Part shown: positions 16,656 to 26,951 of the stretch, one piece after another | Layout of the letters: each line of letters starts with the position of its first letter | How positions within the stretch are numbered: the first letter of the stretch is position 1 | NCBI RefSeq assembly: GCF_040833985.1 | Contig: NZ_CP162139.1 | Span: forward strand, 372,001 to 436,000 | From: Leptospira sp. WS4.C2 | Lineage (GTDB): Bacteria; Spirochaetota; Leptospiria; Leptospirales; Leptospiraceae | Reading direction: 5' to 3' | DNA: 64,000 nucleotides | Notes under the pieces: model-generated | The model's database searches: none | What the model saw: only the letters and a program-made list of their open reading frames with translations | Told to the model about the DNA's origin: nothing | Made by a program: the position numbers and the translations under genes

Positions 16656-18518
16656 ATGGCAAATTTACTAAAATTTTTTTTCTCACTAGCCGTTTCTATT
16701 TTTCTAATTCAATGTTTGGGAAGTCGCCGCCCCCTTGTTCCTTCCTATGAGGATCCGCAAGGTAGTTTGCGTGATTCTGCTGTTGGAAAAAAGTTTATGG
16801 TGTCCACCGGGAATCCTCTGGCCACTAAGGCTGCGATCAAAGTTTTGGAAAGTGGTGGGAATGCTGTGGATGCAGCCGTTGCCGCACTCCTAGTATTAAA
16901 TGTAACCAATGGAGAAGCTGCTAGTTTTCCTTCCGTTGCCCCAACATTAGTTTACGATAAAAAATCAGGACAAGTCAAAAGTTACATAGGAGCAGGGACA
17001 GCCCCCAAAAAAGCAAACATCGAATGGTTTAAAGAGAAGGGATATGATGTGATGCCAAAAAATTCTATTTTGACTCAGTTGTTACCAGCCTCTCCCGATG
17101 TGATTGTAAGATTGTTACAAGACCATGGAACCAAATCTTTCTCAGAACTGGTAAAACCTGCAATCAGTGTAGCGGAAGAAGGATTCCCAGCAAATCGAAT
17201 TCTAGTAAAGAACTTAGACTTACCTTTGTATAAACGGTTAGGTTTTACTTTGATCATGCCATACAACTCAGAAGTATACCTTGAAAAAAAATGGTGGTAT
17301 GGAATTAGAGAAGGGGAACTTACCAAACGATTGGATCTTGCGAAGACATGGAAGTCTATGGCCAATGAAGAAGTTCAAACCTTAAATAAAGGAAAAACCA
17401 GAAAACAAGCGTTAGAATCTGTACGAGATTATTTTTATAAAGGACCTATCGCAGACGCCATAGTGAAACTGCATACGGATAAAGATGGTCTGTTTACGAA
17501 AGAAGATTTGGCAAACTATACGGGTGGTTGGGAAAAACCAGTTTCCGGTGAGTTTAGAGAATATCAAATTTTATCAAACCAAACTTGGACACAAGGGCCA
17601 GTGGTTCCTATGGTTTTGCAACTGTTAGATGGTGTTGATCTCAAGTCAATGGGCCATAACTCTCCAGAATACATCCACACAGTTTCACAAGCGATAGAAC
17701 TTGTCATTGCCGATAGAGAAAGATATTTTGGAGATCCAAAATATGTAGAGGTTCCTATTGATGGTTTGCTTTCCAAAAAATATGCGAATCTCAGACGGAA
17801 ATTGATTCAAAAAGATGCCTTTGGGGTTACACCTCCTTCCGGAAATCCTTGGATGTTTGATACAAAGAAACCAAACTCTGCTAACACAGAACCTAACGAA
17901 ACGAAAGAAGAATCTGTCAGTGAAATCAAATATGGAAAAGACACTACTTATTTGAGTATTGTGGATGGAAGCGGGAATGCAGTCTCTCTCACACCGAGTG
18001 ATTTTCCTCAATCCCCTATGGTTCCAGGTACAGGACTTACTTTAGGAATCCGTATGACACAGTTTCGTTTGGATCCAAATCATCCTTCCGCACTCGCTCC
18101 TGGAAAACGACCTAGGATCACACCCAATCCAGGAATGGTATTAAAACAAGGAAAGTTATGGATGAGTTTTGGAACACCCGGTGGGGATGTCCAAAGCCAA
18201 GCAATGATCCAATTTTTTTTAAATGTCATTGTCTTTGGAATGGATCCACAAAAAGCAGTGGAAGCACCTAGGTTTCGTTCGGTGAATTGGCCCGATAGTT
18301 TTTCTCCGCATACGTACAGGCCGGGTGGGATTGAATTAGAAGAGTCTCTATATACAGCGGTCTCTGCTCCTTTAAAAGTAAAGGGTTACAAGGTATATAA
18401 AAAAGGTCATTTAGATAATGATTTCGGCTCCGTCTGTGCGGTGTTAAATGATGCTAAAAATGGGAAACTGATCGGAGTTGCCGATCCAAGAGAAGAGTCC
18501 TGGGCTGAAGGAAAATAA
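16656..18518 (+). CDS. Gamma-glutamyltransferase-family lipoprotein
   Basis: A 620-residue Ntn-hydrolase. The signal ends in LIQC, so it is a lipoprotein. The large subunit carries GNPLATKAAIKVLESGGNAVDAAVA, and the predicted autocleavage site and nucleophile is Thr430 in DTTYLSIVDGSGNAVSLT, which matches the TTHYSVVD motif of GGT. The small subunit ends with the MSFGTPGGD region. GGTs hydrolyse or transfer the gamma-glutamyl group of glutathione. It is eight bases upstream of creB, so it may share a transcript with creBCD; whether it is functionally linked is unknown. Confidence 0.88.
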   Translation: MANLLKFFFSLAVSIFLIQCLGSRRPLVPSYEDPQGSLRDSAVGKKFMVSTGNPLATKAAIKVLESGGNAVDAAVAALLVLNVTNGEAASFPSVAPTLVYDKKSGQVKSYIGAGTAPKKANIEWFKEKGYDVMPKNSILTQLLPASPDVIVRLLQDHGTKSFSELVKPAISVAEEGFPANRILVKNLDLPLYKRLGFTLIMPYNSEVYLEKKWWYGIREGELTKRLDLAKTWKSMANEEVQTLNKGKTRKQALESVRDYFYKGPIADAIVKLHTDKDGLFTKEDLANYTGGWEKPVSGEFREYQILSNQTWTQGPVVPMVLQLLDGVDLKSMGHNSPEYIHTVSQAIELVIADRERYFGDPKYVEVPIDGLLSKKYANLRRKLIQKDAFGVTPPSGNPWMFDTKKPNSANTEPNETKEESVSEIKYGKDTTYLSIVDGSGNAVSLTPSDFPQSPMVPGTGLTLGIRMTQFRLDPNHPSALAPGKRPRITPNPGMVLKQGKLWMSFGTPGGDVQSQAMIQFFLNVIVFGMDPQKAVEAPRFRSVNWPDSFSPHTYRPGGIELEESLYTAVSAPLKVKGYKVYKKGHLDNDFGSVCAVLNDAKNGKLIGVADPREESWAEGK

Positions 18519-18526
18519 TTTTCCAC

Positions 18527-19195
18527 ATGACCAAAATACTTCTGATAGAAGATGAACCAGGGATTCAGGAAACCATCCAAATCACTTTGGAGTCGGAAGG
18601 ATTTTCTGTATCTCTGGCTTCCACTGGAAAAGAAGGGATTCAAAAAGTTTCCCATGATATCTCTCTCATTGTGCTTGATATTGGACTACCTGACCAAAGT
18701 GGATTTGAAGTTTTGAAAGAAATTCGAAAGTCATTCCAAACACCTGTTATCTTCTTAACAGCAAGAAATACAGAGATTGATAAAGTTTTGGGATTGGAAA
18801 TTGGGGCAGACGATTATCTCGTAAAGCCATTTAGTCCCAGAGAACTTTTGGCTAGGATACGAGCCATTTTAAGAAGAACGACACAGCCCCAACCAATGGA
18901 AGATCATAAATTTAGAATTTCATTGGATAAGAAGCTGGTTTATTTGAATGGCAAAAGTTTGAATCTTTCTCCTTACGAATACAAAACCATGGAATTGTTT
19001 TTTAAATGGCCGGGTCGTATTTTTACTAGAGAAGAAATTATGGACAACGTGTGGACGGAACCAGAAGATAGTTTCGACCGCGCAGTGGATACAGTCATCA
19101 AAAACATCCGTGCCAGGTTTAAAGAAATTGAAAATGACTTCGACCCGATTGAAACAAGAAGGGGACAGGGTTATGGATTGAAGGAAAAGATATGA
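18527..19195 (+). CDS. creB: CreB-like response regulator (OmpR family)
   Basis: A 222-residue regulator. The receiver domain has the acidic pair in LIEDE, the phosphoacceptor Asp51 (LIVLDIGLPD), TAR near residue 80 and Lys of VKPF. The C-terminal half is a winged helix of the OmpR type (TREEIMDNVW...IRRGQGYGL pattern). It overlaps the next start by four bases (ATGA at 19192-19195). The gene order regulator, sensor kinase and CreD membrane protein identifies it as CreB. Confidence 0.9.
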   Translation: MTKILLIEDEPGIQETIQITLESEGFSVSLASTGKEGIQKVSHDISLIVLDIGLPDQSGFEVLKEIRKSFQTPVIFLTARNTEIDKVLGLEIGADDYLVKPFSPRELLARIRAILRRTTQPQPMEDHKFRISLDKKLVYLNGKSLNLSPYEYKTMELFFKWPGRIFTREEIMDNVWTEPEDSFDRAVDTVIKNIRARFKEIENDFDPIETRRGQGYGLKEKI

Positions 19196-20639
19196 ACCTT
19201 TGGATTCGAATCATCATTAGTTTTTTTTTATCTTAAGTATTGGCTTTTATTATTTAATCGATAAAACCGAAGATTCTATACGGCCTCGTTATATGGAAAC
19301 TGTAGAGGAGTCGTTAAACGATACAGCTCATATTTTGTCTGCGATAGTGGAAGAAAAATTAGAACAAAATCCTCGAACCTACTTAAAGTTCCAAGATACC
19401 CTTCATTCTCTATTTTCACCTGTTTTTGAGAACACAAACAAACGTTCTTTTAAAGCAAAGATCTATTCTCTTTTGAAAACCAATACAGACATTCAAGTTT
19501 ATATCACCAATGCAAAAGGGATGGTGATATTTGATTCCGAAGGCTACAGAGAAGGACTCGACTATTCTAAGTTTAACGATGTGTATTTGACTCTCCAAGG
19601 AAAGTATGGAGCAAGATCGAGTAAACTCCTTGATAAGGAAGGGGAAGGTGCTTTGTTTGTAGCCTCTCCCATTCGATATAAAAATCAAATCATTGCAGTT
19701 CTCACTGTCATCAAACCAAAAACCGGTGTGATTCCCTTTATTGAAGAGGCCAAAAGAAAGTTTTGGAGAATTTCACTCCTTGTTGCTTCTTCCATTGCCA
19801 TCCTGTTTAGTTTGCTTGCTTATTTGATTTTTCGGCCCATCTTAAGACTTTCCCAGTATGTGAGTTCACTTCGAAAAAAAGAGAAAGTTGTGTTCCCCAA
19901 AATTGGAATTCGTGAATTGAACGAACTGGGACAAGAGGTGGACTTACTCGTCGAAGAAATTGAAGGAAAAAAATATATAGAATCTTATGTGCAAACCTTA
20001 ACTCATGAAATAAAAAGTCCACTTTCCTCGATTCTTGCCTCTGTAGAACTTTTACATACACATCCCAACGAATCAGAACGACTCACCAAAAATATACAGG
20101 AAGAAGCAAAACGAATTCAGAACCTCATTGAACAATTGTTAGAACTTTCTTTTTTGGAAGGAAAAAAAGAGATCTCTTTGGAAGATAGAGTTTTCATCCA
20201 TGGGTTAGTCGAGGAAGTGATTTCTGATTTCCAATCCGAATTACAATGGAAATCCATTTTTGTAGTGATTCAGTGCGCAGATACAACTTGGGAAATCAAG
20301 GGGAACCGCAATTATTTGTATTTAGCCATAAAAAATCTGATCAGAAACTCGATTGATTTTGCGAGCGCAAACGATACGATAAACATAGAAATTCATAAAG
20401 AACCAGACAATTCTGTAAAATTATCTGTGTTGGACGAAGGCCAGAAGATTCCTGATTATGCACTGACTCGGGTGACAGAAAAATTCTATTCGTTACCAAG
20501 ACCAACTAACAATCGTAAAAGTTCTGGTTTGGGCCTTAGCATTGTAAGCCAAATTGTGGAATTACACGGTGGTAAGTTGGAAATTAAGAACCGTGACCTT
20601 CGCGGGGTTATCGTTTCCGTTTGGTTCCCAAAAAATTAG
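19192..20639 (+). CDS. creC: CreC-like sensor histidine kinase, frame broken near the start
   Basis: The kinase should begin at the ATG overlapping the creB stop (19192), encoding MNLWIRIIISFF, but that frame stops at 19234 after a run of nine T (19221-19229). Adding one T, or removing two, joins it to the long open frame, giving a first membrane helix (...FILSIGFYYLID) continuous with the sensor region. The intact downstream frame has an ATG at 19293. Similarity to E. coli CreC is strong: a VYITNAKGMVIFDSEG...LDYSKFNDVYLTLQGKYGARS sensor domain, a second helix, then LTHEIKSPLSSI (His site), N-box and the end motif LPRPTNN...SSGLGLSIVSQIVE. See the separate finding on the frameshift. Confidence 0.85.
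19221..19229. repeat. Run of nine T at the creC frameshift
   Basis: The homopolymer lies in the codons for the first membrane helix of CreC. One more T restores the reading frame. Confidence 0.8.
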
Positions 20640-20642
20640 GCC

Positions 20643-20658
20643 CTCACAGAATCCTCAC
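20643..20658. promoter_or_regulatory. Candidate cre tag (CreB-binding direct repeat) upstream of creD
   Basis: CTCAC-N6-CTCAC lies 56 bases before the creD start, and a third CTCAC follows at 20676-20680. The E. coli cre tag is TTCAC-N6-TTCAC, so each half differs only in its first base while the spacing is identical. Confidence 0.6.
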
Positions 20659-20713
20659 ATTGAGAACATAAAAGACTCACGCTTAAGATCTATCCTATAA
20701 CTAGGAGATTTTT

Positions 20714-22042
20714 ATGAGTAAATTACAAACATCAGTCAACCTTCGGTTGGCCATCCTTGGTGGTATGGTTTTATTATTTATCATACCATTGGCTATGATA
20801 GGTTCTTTAATCGAAGAAAGAAGTGCAGCAAGAAACGAAGCGGTAACAGAGGTTGGAGAAAAATGGGGAACGAATCAAACCATAGTCGGGCCGATTTTGG
20901 TTGTTCCTTACAATGTAAGAATTCCAAAATCCGGTTCCACAAAGGAAAAGGACAAATGGGACTATATTACTGATTATGCATATTTTTTACCTGATGAATT
21001 GGATTCAGTAATAGATATGAAAACAGAACTTCGCAAAAGAAACATCTACGAAATACCATTGTATTCCAGTAAGGTGAAAGTTAGTGGAAAATTTTCATCG
21101 ATACAGTCATCTGATTTTCCAATCGACACAACATATATATACTGGGATGATGTTAGGCTCGTTCTGTCTGTTTCCGATTTAAAGGGACTAGGAGGAGAAA
21201 TGAAACTTACTTGGTCAGGGAAAGATAAAAAGTTTTTACCAGGAACCAAGTCTTCTTACTTTCAATCAGGGCTAAATTCTCCTGTAATGATCACAGATTC
21301 TGGTAGTTCCATCCCATTTGAAATTTTATTAGAAGTAAAAGGATCCGAATCTATTTCCTTGATTCCGATCGGGAAAAAATCCAAACTGATGATGAGTTCT
21401 GATTGGAAGGACCCTTCCTTTAATGGAAACCTTTTACCAAAAGACAGATCGATTCATGAAAATGGTTTTTCTGCCGTTTGGGAGTCATCATATTTTGCAA
21501 GATCTTATCCCCAGGTGATCCATTCCATGGATGATTCGATTTTCAATTCCATTATGAATTCAGGATATGGAGTGAGTTTGGTGATTCCAGTCGATCATTA
21601 TTTGAAGATGGAAAGATCCGTAAAGTATGGACTCCTCTTTATTGTGACAAGTTTTGCTTTGTTTTTTTTGATGGAAGTGTTTGGAGGAGTTTTGTTACAC
21701 CCGATCCAATATATTTTAATTGGATCGGCAATGGTATTGTTTTATATTCTGAATCTATCTTTTTCAGAACACCTGGGTTTTTTACCAGCATATATTTTAT
21801 CAAGTTTGGCAGTAACAGCACTTATTGGATATTATGCGATTAGCGTATTGAATAACAAAAAGAAAGGAATCATTACTGCTTCGTATTATCTTGGATTATA
21901 TTCTTTCCTTTACGTAATTTTGGCATCCGAAGAACAAGCATTACTTCTTGGATCTTTGGCTCTGTTTTTAGTTTTGGCTTCTGTGATGCATTTCACACGT
22001 AAAGTAGATTGGTATCAGTTTGGGATAAAGAAGGAAGTTTAG
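20714..22042 (+). CDS. creD: CreD inner-membrane protein
   Basis: A 442-residue inner-membrane protein, close to the usual length. An N-terminal membrane helix is followed by EERSAARNEAVTEVGEKWGTNQTIVGPILVVPY, the conserved opening of CreD, a large periplasmic domain, and about six C-terminal helices (from about residue 300) with the VLLHPIQYILIGSAMVLFYILNLSFSEHL-type region. CreD is induced by CreBC and helps with envelope homeostasis and resistance to some antimicrobials, but its molecular action is not known. AGGAG is six to seven bases before the start. It is followed by a strong terminator. Confidence 0.93.
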   Translation: MSKLQTSVNLRLAILGGMVLLFIIPLAMIGSLIEERSAARNEAVTEVGEKWGTNQTIVGPILVVPYNVRIPKSGSTKEKDKWDYITDYAYFLPDELDSVIDMKTELRKRNIYEIPLYSSKVKVSGKFSSIQSSDFPIDTTYIYWDDVRLVLSVSDLKGLGGEMKLTWSGKDKKFLPGTKSSYFQSGLNSPVMITDSGSSIPFEILLEVKGSESISLIPIGKKSKLMMSSDWKDPSFNGNLLPKDRSIHENGFSAVWESSYFARSYPQVIHSMDDSIFNSIMNSGYGVSLVIPVDHYLKMERSVKYGLLFIVTSFALFFLMEVFGGVLLHPIQYILIGSAMVLFYILNLSFSEHLGFLPAYILSSLAVTALIGYYAISVLNNKKKGIITASYYLGLYSFLYVILASEEQALLLGSLALFLVLASVMHFTRKVDWYQFGIKKEV

Positions 22043-22092
22043 GACGGAATTGCAAATAGGAAATTCCAAGAGTAATAGTTAAATAGAGAAAA

Positions 22093-22130
22093 AAAGACCT
22101 AACAGAAGTAAAATTCTCTGTTAGGTCTTT
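22093..22130. terminator. Bidirectional rho-independent terminator after creD
   Basis: A 14-bp perfect stem, AAAGACCTAACAGA at 22093-22106 with TCTGTTAGGTCTTT at 22117-22130. The plus side has TTT and the minus side has a T-run from the A-rich stretch at 22088-22095, so it can serve creD and the minus-strand TRL-like genes. Confidence 0.85.
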
Positions 22131-22176
22131 AACTTACTAGTCGAAGCCTTTGTATGTTTTTGTAGTCAGAAGGAGA

Positions 22177-22509
22177 TTACTCTCCCCAAACAACCACACA
22201 TTCACGGTAAAAAAGACCTGTAAGAATAGATAGAGATTCTCTATCTATTACAGCAATTTTTTTAATACCTGCACTCTTTACTGCGTCATTAACTGAGTGA
22301 CCTGCTCCGAAAAAAAGATAGTTAGCAAGAAAAAACGAAAAACTGCAGGATTTTCCTGATTTTTCTACCTTAGCAGATGTTAGAGCATTTCCTGTCGCAT
22401 CTGCAGTAACGTGCTGACTTGTAACGTTGACTAGAATACCTGGAATTGGTGTAGTCAAACAGTTGGTAAAAAATGCCAAACTAAAAATTGAAAGTAAAAG
22501 GTATTTCAT
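22177..22509 (-). CDS. TRL-like family lipoprotein
   Basis: A 110-residue protein; the ATG at 22509 is preceded by GGAGAA at good spacing (an upstream in-frame ATG overlaps the neighbour). The signal ends in FFTNC. The mature part contains GxC.F.xANYLFFGAGHSVNDAVKSAGIKKIAVIDRESLSILTGLFYRECVVVWGE, the hallmark of TRL (tRNA-associated locus)-like lipoproteins. Third of three tandem paralogues; the final conserved block resembles that of both neighbours. Function of the family is unknown. Confidence 0.8.
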   Translation of the reverse strand: MKYLLLSIFSLAFFTNCLTTPIPGILVNVTSQHVTADATGNALTSAKVEKSGKSCSFSFFLANYLFFGAGHSVNDAVKSAGIKKIAVIDRESLSILTGLFYRECVVVWGE

Positions 22510-22511
22510 GA

Positions 22512-22829
22512 TTATTCTCCAGATACAATGGTACAATAGTTACGGTATAAACCGGTCAAAATCGAAAGAGAAGAATGGTCGATCGTTGCAATTTTGTTAA
22601 TTCCATTTTTGTTCGCAACATATCCAGCTCCAGCATCCCCTGCACTAAAAATATATAGGATCGTAAACTGACATCCTTTTGCTTCTTTAGTCGCCTTCAC
22701 ATTGTTTTCTGGATTGATTGTACCAGCAAATTTAGTGGAACTAAAAATAAACCCGTGAGTTGGGCCAATCGCACAATTTGCGAATAGAAATACAGATAAT
22801 AGAGAAATAAATACTAATTTCATTTTCAT
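22512..22829 (-). CDS. TRL-like family lipoprotein
   Basis: A 105-residue protein with GGAG ahead of the ATG at 22829. The signal ends in LFANC. Shares with its neighbours the pattern GCxFTILYIFSAGDAGAG...NGINKIATIDHSSLSILTGLYRNYCTIVSGE. The next start is three bases after its stop, so the paralogues are in one operon. Function unknown. Confidence 0.8.
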   Translation of the reverse strand: MKMKLVFISLLSVFLFANCAIGPTHGFIFSSTKFAGTINPENNVKATKEAKGCQFTILYIFSAGDAGAGYVANKNGINKIATIDHSSLSILTGLYRNYCTIVSGE

Positions 22830-22841
22830 TGGAAACTCCGA

Positions 22842-23231
22842 TTATGATCCTTTAACAATTGTACATACTCTATGATAAACAAAACCGGCAATAATGCCCA
22901 TTTGTTCATACTCTACATAGGCAACTTTTGTAATGTTTGCAGATTTTTTTGCTGACTCGATGGAAGAATCTCCAAAAGAAAACAAATACAATATGGCATG
23001 GTTACATCCTCTACCTTCAGTCGTTCCTTCTGCATTGACCCCAATAGGTCCAGGAACGTTCGATTTGTGGAACAACAATCCACCTCGGTAGTAGGAAGCT
23101 GGCGTAGCGTAATCCCTAGCTGGGTTTGTATTAGCACTTGCAATGTACAAAGAGTGGATTGAACCACCTGTACAGTTTTGTGTAAATAGTATGAATGTGA
23201 GTGAGATCGCAAAAAAAATGCTCTTTTTCAC
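22842..23231 (-). CDS. TRL-like family lipoprotein, first of three
   Basis: A 129-residue protein. A GTG at 23231 is chosen because AGGAGG lies four bases upstream; an apparent earlier start has no good ribosome site. The signal ends in FTQNC. The C-terminal half reads GCNHAILYLFSFGDSSIESAKKSANITKVAYVEYEQMGIIAGFVYHRVCTIV, like the two following genes. It opens the tandem array; the promoter should lie in the 0.5-kb gap before 23759. Confidence 0.8.
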   Translation of the reverse strand: MKKSIFFAISLTFILFTQNCTGGSIHSLYIASANTNPARDYATPASYYRGGLLFHKSNVPGPIGVNAEGTTEGRGCNHAILYLFSFGDSSIESAKKSANITKVAYVEYEQMGIIAGFVYHRVCTIVKGS

Positions 23232-23758
23232 ATGATCCTCCTGATTAATTTTTACCAATCATATTTGTTCTGCTGTTATATGTCAATCGTGTTGAAAGAT
23301 TTATTGTAAATACTAACAGGGAATTAGTGACCTTCTAGTGAAAAAACCAGTATTTTGAATTATTTGTTTTTCTATTGGGTAAAAATCGATCTTATTAATT
23401 TCCTGCGAACGCTGAATTATTGCATCAATATGTTTTTTTTAAAAAATGTAAATTTAGATCTCAAAAATGAATCATAATTAGTAGACCAACCCTTATTTGA
23501 GGGAAAGGGACGGGGCACCCCGAATCTTTCGAAAGGTTCTAATCGATTCTGAAAGCATCGAAGAAAAAATTTGTAATTCTTGGCCATCTGGTTCGTCCCA
23601 TTCCATTTATGCGAACTAAGTTCAGATTTTATTAATGCTTCCGTTGGTTCTGGAGACGTTTCTTGCCAAACAATTTAATTCCTAAACTATGGCACATAAA
23701 TCTATATCTTTTATAAAGTTGGTTCCGTTTGTTTGCTAAATTTTTTTCCCCCAATAAG
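23232..23758. other. 527-base divergent gap with hairpins
   Basis: No gene was found here. A perfect hairpin CGGGG-CA-CCCCG lies at 23511-23522 and is followed at once by an imperfect palindrome around CTTTCGAAAG (23526-23535). These lie 230 bases before the chemoreceptor start and could be part of its leader or a small RNA. The rest is A+T-rich. Confidence 0.35.
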
Positions 23759-25282
23759 ATGATGACGATTTCTGATGATCTTTTCACAGAAGTGATGTTA
23801 CGTAACAACAAACGAATGTTCATGTCGTTTCTTTCTATCCTCGCCCTCGCAAACGTGGCCACACTTTCTATTAAAATAGCAGGAAATGGCTCAGATTACC
23901 TTACATACCAAAGTATCTTGATCGAATTTGTTCTTGCGACTTCTATCTTAATCGTTGGTTTTTTACTTTCTACACGATTAAAAGCACACTGGGCATCGAG
24001 TTATATATCGATCACTGGTGTTACTTTATGTTTGCTCGTGTTTCAATATGTAATTTATGGTGCCACGGAACTTGCCGCTACATTTTACATTTCCTTTGTT
24101 TTGAGTGTATTGTATTTCAATCGAAACGCTTCCATATACAATTTCATTCTCATCATAGTTTCTGAAATTGTTTTGTTTACATTAAGGCCAGAGTTAATAC
24201 CTGGAGGCCCAAAAAGTAATATTATTGTTAGGTTTCTAATATTTGTTTGGGTAGGAATTGGTGCTACAGTAGGTGCCACTGCCACGAGAACTCTTCTAAA
24301 CTTAGCTGTAGAAAAACAAAAAGAAGCAAAGAAAGCTTTAGACAATCTGATGAACATGGCAAAAACAATTCTAAATACAATTGCTATGATGAAACAGCAG
24401 ATTAAAAATCAAGACACCATCTCGGATGAATTAAAACATATTTCCGAACACCAAGCATCCTCGCTCACGGAAATATCAACATCTTTAAAAGAGTTATCTT
24501 CAAAAGCAGACACAAATAATAAAATCGCCAAATCATTGTATAACGAATCAGAGATATCCATTCAATCTGTAAATGACTTAAAAGCAATCAACGAAACAGT
24601 TCAAACTGGAACAGGAAGGATTTATAAAAATTTGGATGTGGTTACAGGTTATTCTAATGATACATCTGAGCACATCCACCTCTCTATCAATAAGTTCAAT
24701 ATTCTCCAAGAAAAAAGTACGGAAATTTCTGATTTTGTCTCCGTAATCAATGATATAGCAGATAAAGTAAACTTGTTGTCTTTAAATGCAGCGATCGAAG
24801 CGGCAAGGGCTGGGGAACATGGTAGGGGATTTGCCGTTGTAGCCGAAGAGATATCAAAGTTAGCGGATGCTACCACTCGGAACTCAAAAGAAATTTCAAA
24901 AATCATCCAGGAAAATCTTTCTCTCATTGGAGAGAGCAGTGAACTGATTCACAGGTCCTCTGACTTAATGGGAAAATTGGACACAGCCATTGGAATCATC
25001 AAAAACGAAATCAATGGCGTTGGCTCCAAAATTGTGGAAATTGACAAAGCGATTGAAACCATCGACAACCTAAACACCAGGATTTACGAAACCAGTAAAA
25101 CCATCGAAAATTCTACGAATTTCCAAAAAATTGCGACAGAAGAGTCCACCAAAATCACCGCCAGTATATCGGAATACGCAGCCAACATAGTCGAAATTTC
25201 CAAACAAATATCGGAAAGTAGTAAATCCACGGGAGGGATCATCGTTCAGCTTGATTCCATGGCCAAAGAAATGACAAATTGA
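23759..25282 (+). CDS. Methyl-accepting chemotaxis-type protein
   Basis: A 507-residue receptor. Five to six N-terminal membrane helices (about residues 20-195) are followed by a long cytoplasmic coiled coil. The tip motif is [33 protein letters not shown], an almost exact signalling-domain hairpin that contacts CheA/CheW. There is no HAMP or classical periplasmic ligand domain; the membrane part itself may sense, as in multi-span receptors. The ATG at 23759 is chosen over a TTG at 23729; ribosome sites are weak for both. Confidence 0.88.
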   Translation: MMTISDDLFTEVMLRNNKRMFMSFLSILALANVATLSIKIAGNGSDYLTYQSILIEFVLATSILIVGFLLSTRLKAHWASSYISITGVTLCLLVFQYVIYGATELAATFYISFVLSVLYFNRNASIYNFILIIVSEIVLFTLRPELIPGGPKSNIIVRFLIFVWVGIGATVGATATRTLLNLAVEKQKEAKKALDNLMNMAKTILNTIAMMKQQIKNQDTISDELKHISEHQASSLTEISTSLKELSSKADTNNKIAKSLYNESEISIQSVNDLKAINETVQTGTGRIYKNLDVVTGYSNDTSEHIHLSINKFNILQEKSTEISDFVSVINDIADKVNLLSLNAAIEAARAGEHGRGFAVVAEEISKLADATTRNSKEISKIIQENLSLIGESSELIHRSSDLMGKLDTAIGIIKNEINGVGSKIVEIDKAIETIDNLNTRIYETSKTIENSTNFQKIATEESTKITASISEYAANIVEISKQISESSKSTGGIIVQLDSMAKEMTN

Positions 25283-25427
25283 CGGATTCACCGTTGATTT
25301 CCGAAAAATTAGAACCGGCAGAATGCGGTAAAATCGTACACCGTAAAAAGTGAGTGGAAACTCATTTCCTGGTTGACCGATTCTTTCCCGTACGTATTGT
25401 CCATGGGTTGTGTACGCTCGCACATCT

Positions 25428-26951
25428 ATGAACCGAAATCTTAGCCTTGTTCTTTTTTCCTTTGTTGGTTGGTTTTTCTTTGCCGTTCCGACTTCTCTCT
25501 CCGCCCAGGAATACGTTCCTAGTGCCGGTTGCGAAAAAGATCCTCCTCCTAAAAATCTTCCCTTTCCTATGGATGAGAGCAAACAACTTTGCAAAAAGGA
25601 TATAGAGGATAAAAAAGAAAGTTGGTATCCTACGGGTTTACCCCTCATCAACTCTGATCCAAACGAAGGGATTGGATATGGGGCTCGTGCTTATATCTAC
25701 GAGAATGGAAAAAAATCGGACCCACTTTTTTATTATACACCGTATCGTATGCGTGTGTTTGCTCAATATTTTAATACAAACAAAAATGCCCAATACCACC
25801 AAGTGAGTTTGGACATGCCCTTCATAGCAGACACACAGTGGCGACTCCGCGCTGACTTATTTTTAACCATCACACCCACCACTCTTTACTTTGGAATTGG
25901 TGAAGATACAATGAAACCTCTATCTTATTTGGAGAGAAACCAACCAGATGGAAGGCATATTGTAAATGCAAGTTACATGGATCAGGAAAATAACCTAACT
26001 TACTTTCGACCAGGAAGTAGTTCTGATCCGATTAGTTTTGGTGGGAAAACCTACTCTGGATTTCCGCAAGCACCAGGTTATGTTGTTACAGACAAAATGT
26101 ACAACCGTTATACGATAGAAACACCAATGGCAACTGCAAGTACTGAACGTTCTTTTGTAGGAGGAACAGTAAGGCTTGTAGCAGGTTTTAAATTTTCCAA
26201 TAATATAGTTAGAACCTATGACGGTCGATTAGCCCGTGGAGTAGATCCTCTCCTTGGTGGTGAACACACCGCAGATGTACCCAATGGAAAAACAAGGCTC
26301 ACAGAAGATTACGAGGCTAAAAAAATTATCGGATATAATGGGGGTTATGTGAATGCTCTTCGGGTTGGTCTTGTTTACGATACAAGAGATTTTGAGCCAG
26401 ATCCCAACTCAGGAATTTTTGCAGAAGCCACTTACGAAAAACATACAAAGTCGATTGGCTCCGAATACGATTTTCAAAAATACTTTGCGCAAACAAAATT
26501 ATTTTGGAGTCCCTTTCCAAAGGTTTTTGATAAGTTAGTCATCGCCAATCGATTTGGATTAGGTGTGACGGATGGGGAAGCACCATTTTATGAATATAGA
26601 AATATGTGGGGAACAGAAGGACTTGTGGGGGGGCTTGGAGGCCTTCGAACCGTTCGAGGTTTCAAACAGGATCGATTTGTAGGCCGTGCCATGGGTTGGG
26701 GAAACACAGAAGTTCGTTGGAAGTTTGCAGAAGCCAAGTTCGGGTCTGAGTTCTTTGCTTTCAACTTAGTTCCATTTTTTGATTACGGTCGTGTCTGGGA
26801 CGACGAACATAAATTAGGTTGGAAAGGTTATGCGTATTCTCGAGGTATTGGTTTACGAATTGCCTGGAACCAAGCAACCATCATCATGATTGATTATGCA
26901 AAATCTAGAGAAGACGAACAACTCTTTGTAAACTTTAGCCACGTATTCTAA
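25428..26951 (+). CDS. Omp85/BamA-like outer membrane protein
   Basis: A 507-residue protein with a signal peptide (residues 1-25). A short N-terminal segment with two Cys pairs precedes a beta-barrel rich in aromatic strands; it ends in Phe (VNFSHVF), as outer-membrane proteins often do. The [22 protein letters not shown] and [18 protein letters not shown] segments match the strand and RGF (VRGF) lid motif of the Omp85 superfamily. POTRA domains are not evident, so it is probably a small Omp85-type porin or secretion pore and not BamA itself. Overlaps the convergent gene by four bases. Confidence 0.82.
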   Translation: MNRNLSLVLFSFVGWFFFAVPTSLSAQEYVPSAGCEKDPPPKNLPFPMDESKQLCKKDIEDKKESWYPTGLPLINSDPNEGIGYGARAYIYENGKKSDPLFYYTPYRMRVFAQYFNTNKNAQYHQVSLDMPFIADTQWRLRADLFLTITPTTLYFGIGEDTMKPLSYLERNQPDGRHIVNASYMDQENNLTYFRPGSSSDPISFGGKTYSGFPQAPGYVVTDKMYNRYTIETPMATASTERSFVGGTVRLVAGFKFSNNIVRTYDGRLARGVDPLLGGEHTADVPNGKTRLTEDYEAKKIIGYNGGYVNALRVGLVYDTRDFEPDPNSGIFAEATYEKHTKSIGSEYDFQKYFAQTKLFWSPFPKVFDKLVIANRFGLGVTDGEAPFYEYRNMWGTEGLVGGLGGLRTVRGFKQDRFVGRAMGWGNTEVRWKFAEAKFGSEFFAFNLVPFFDYGRVWDDEHKLGWKGYAYSRGIGLRIAWNQATIIMIDYAKSREDEQLFVNFSHVF

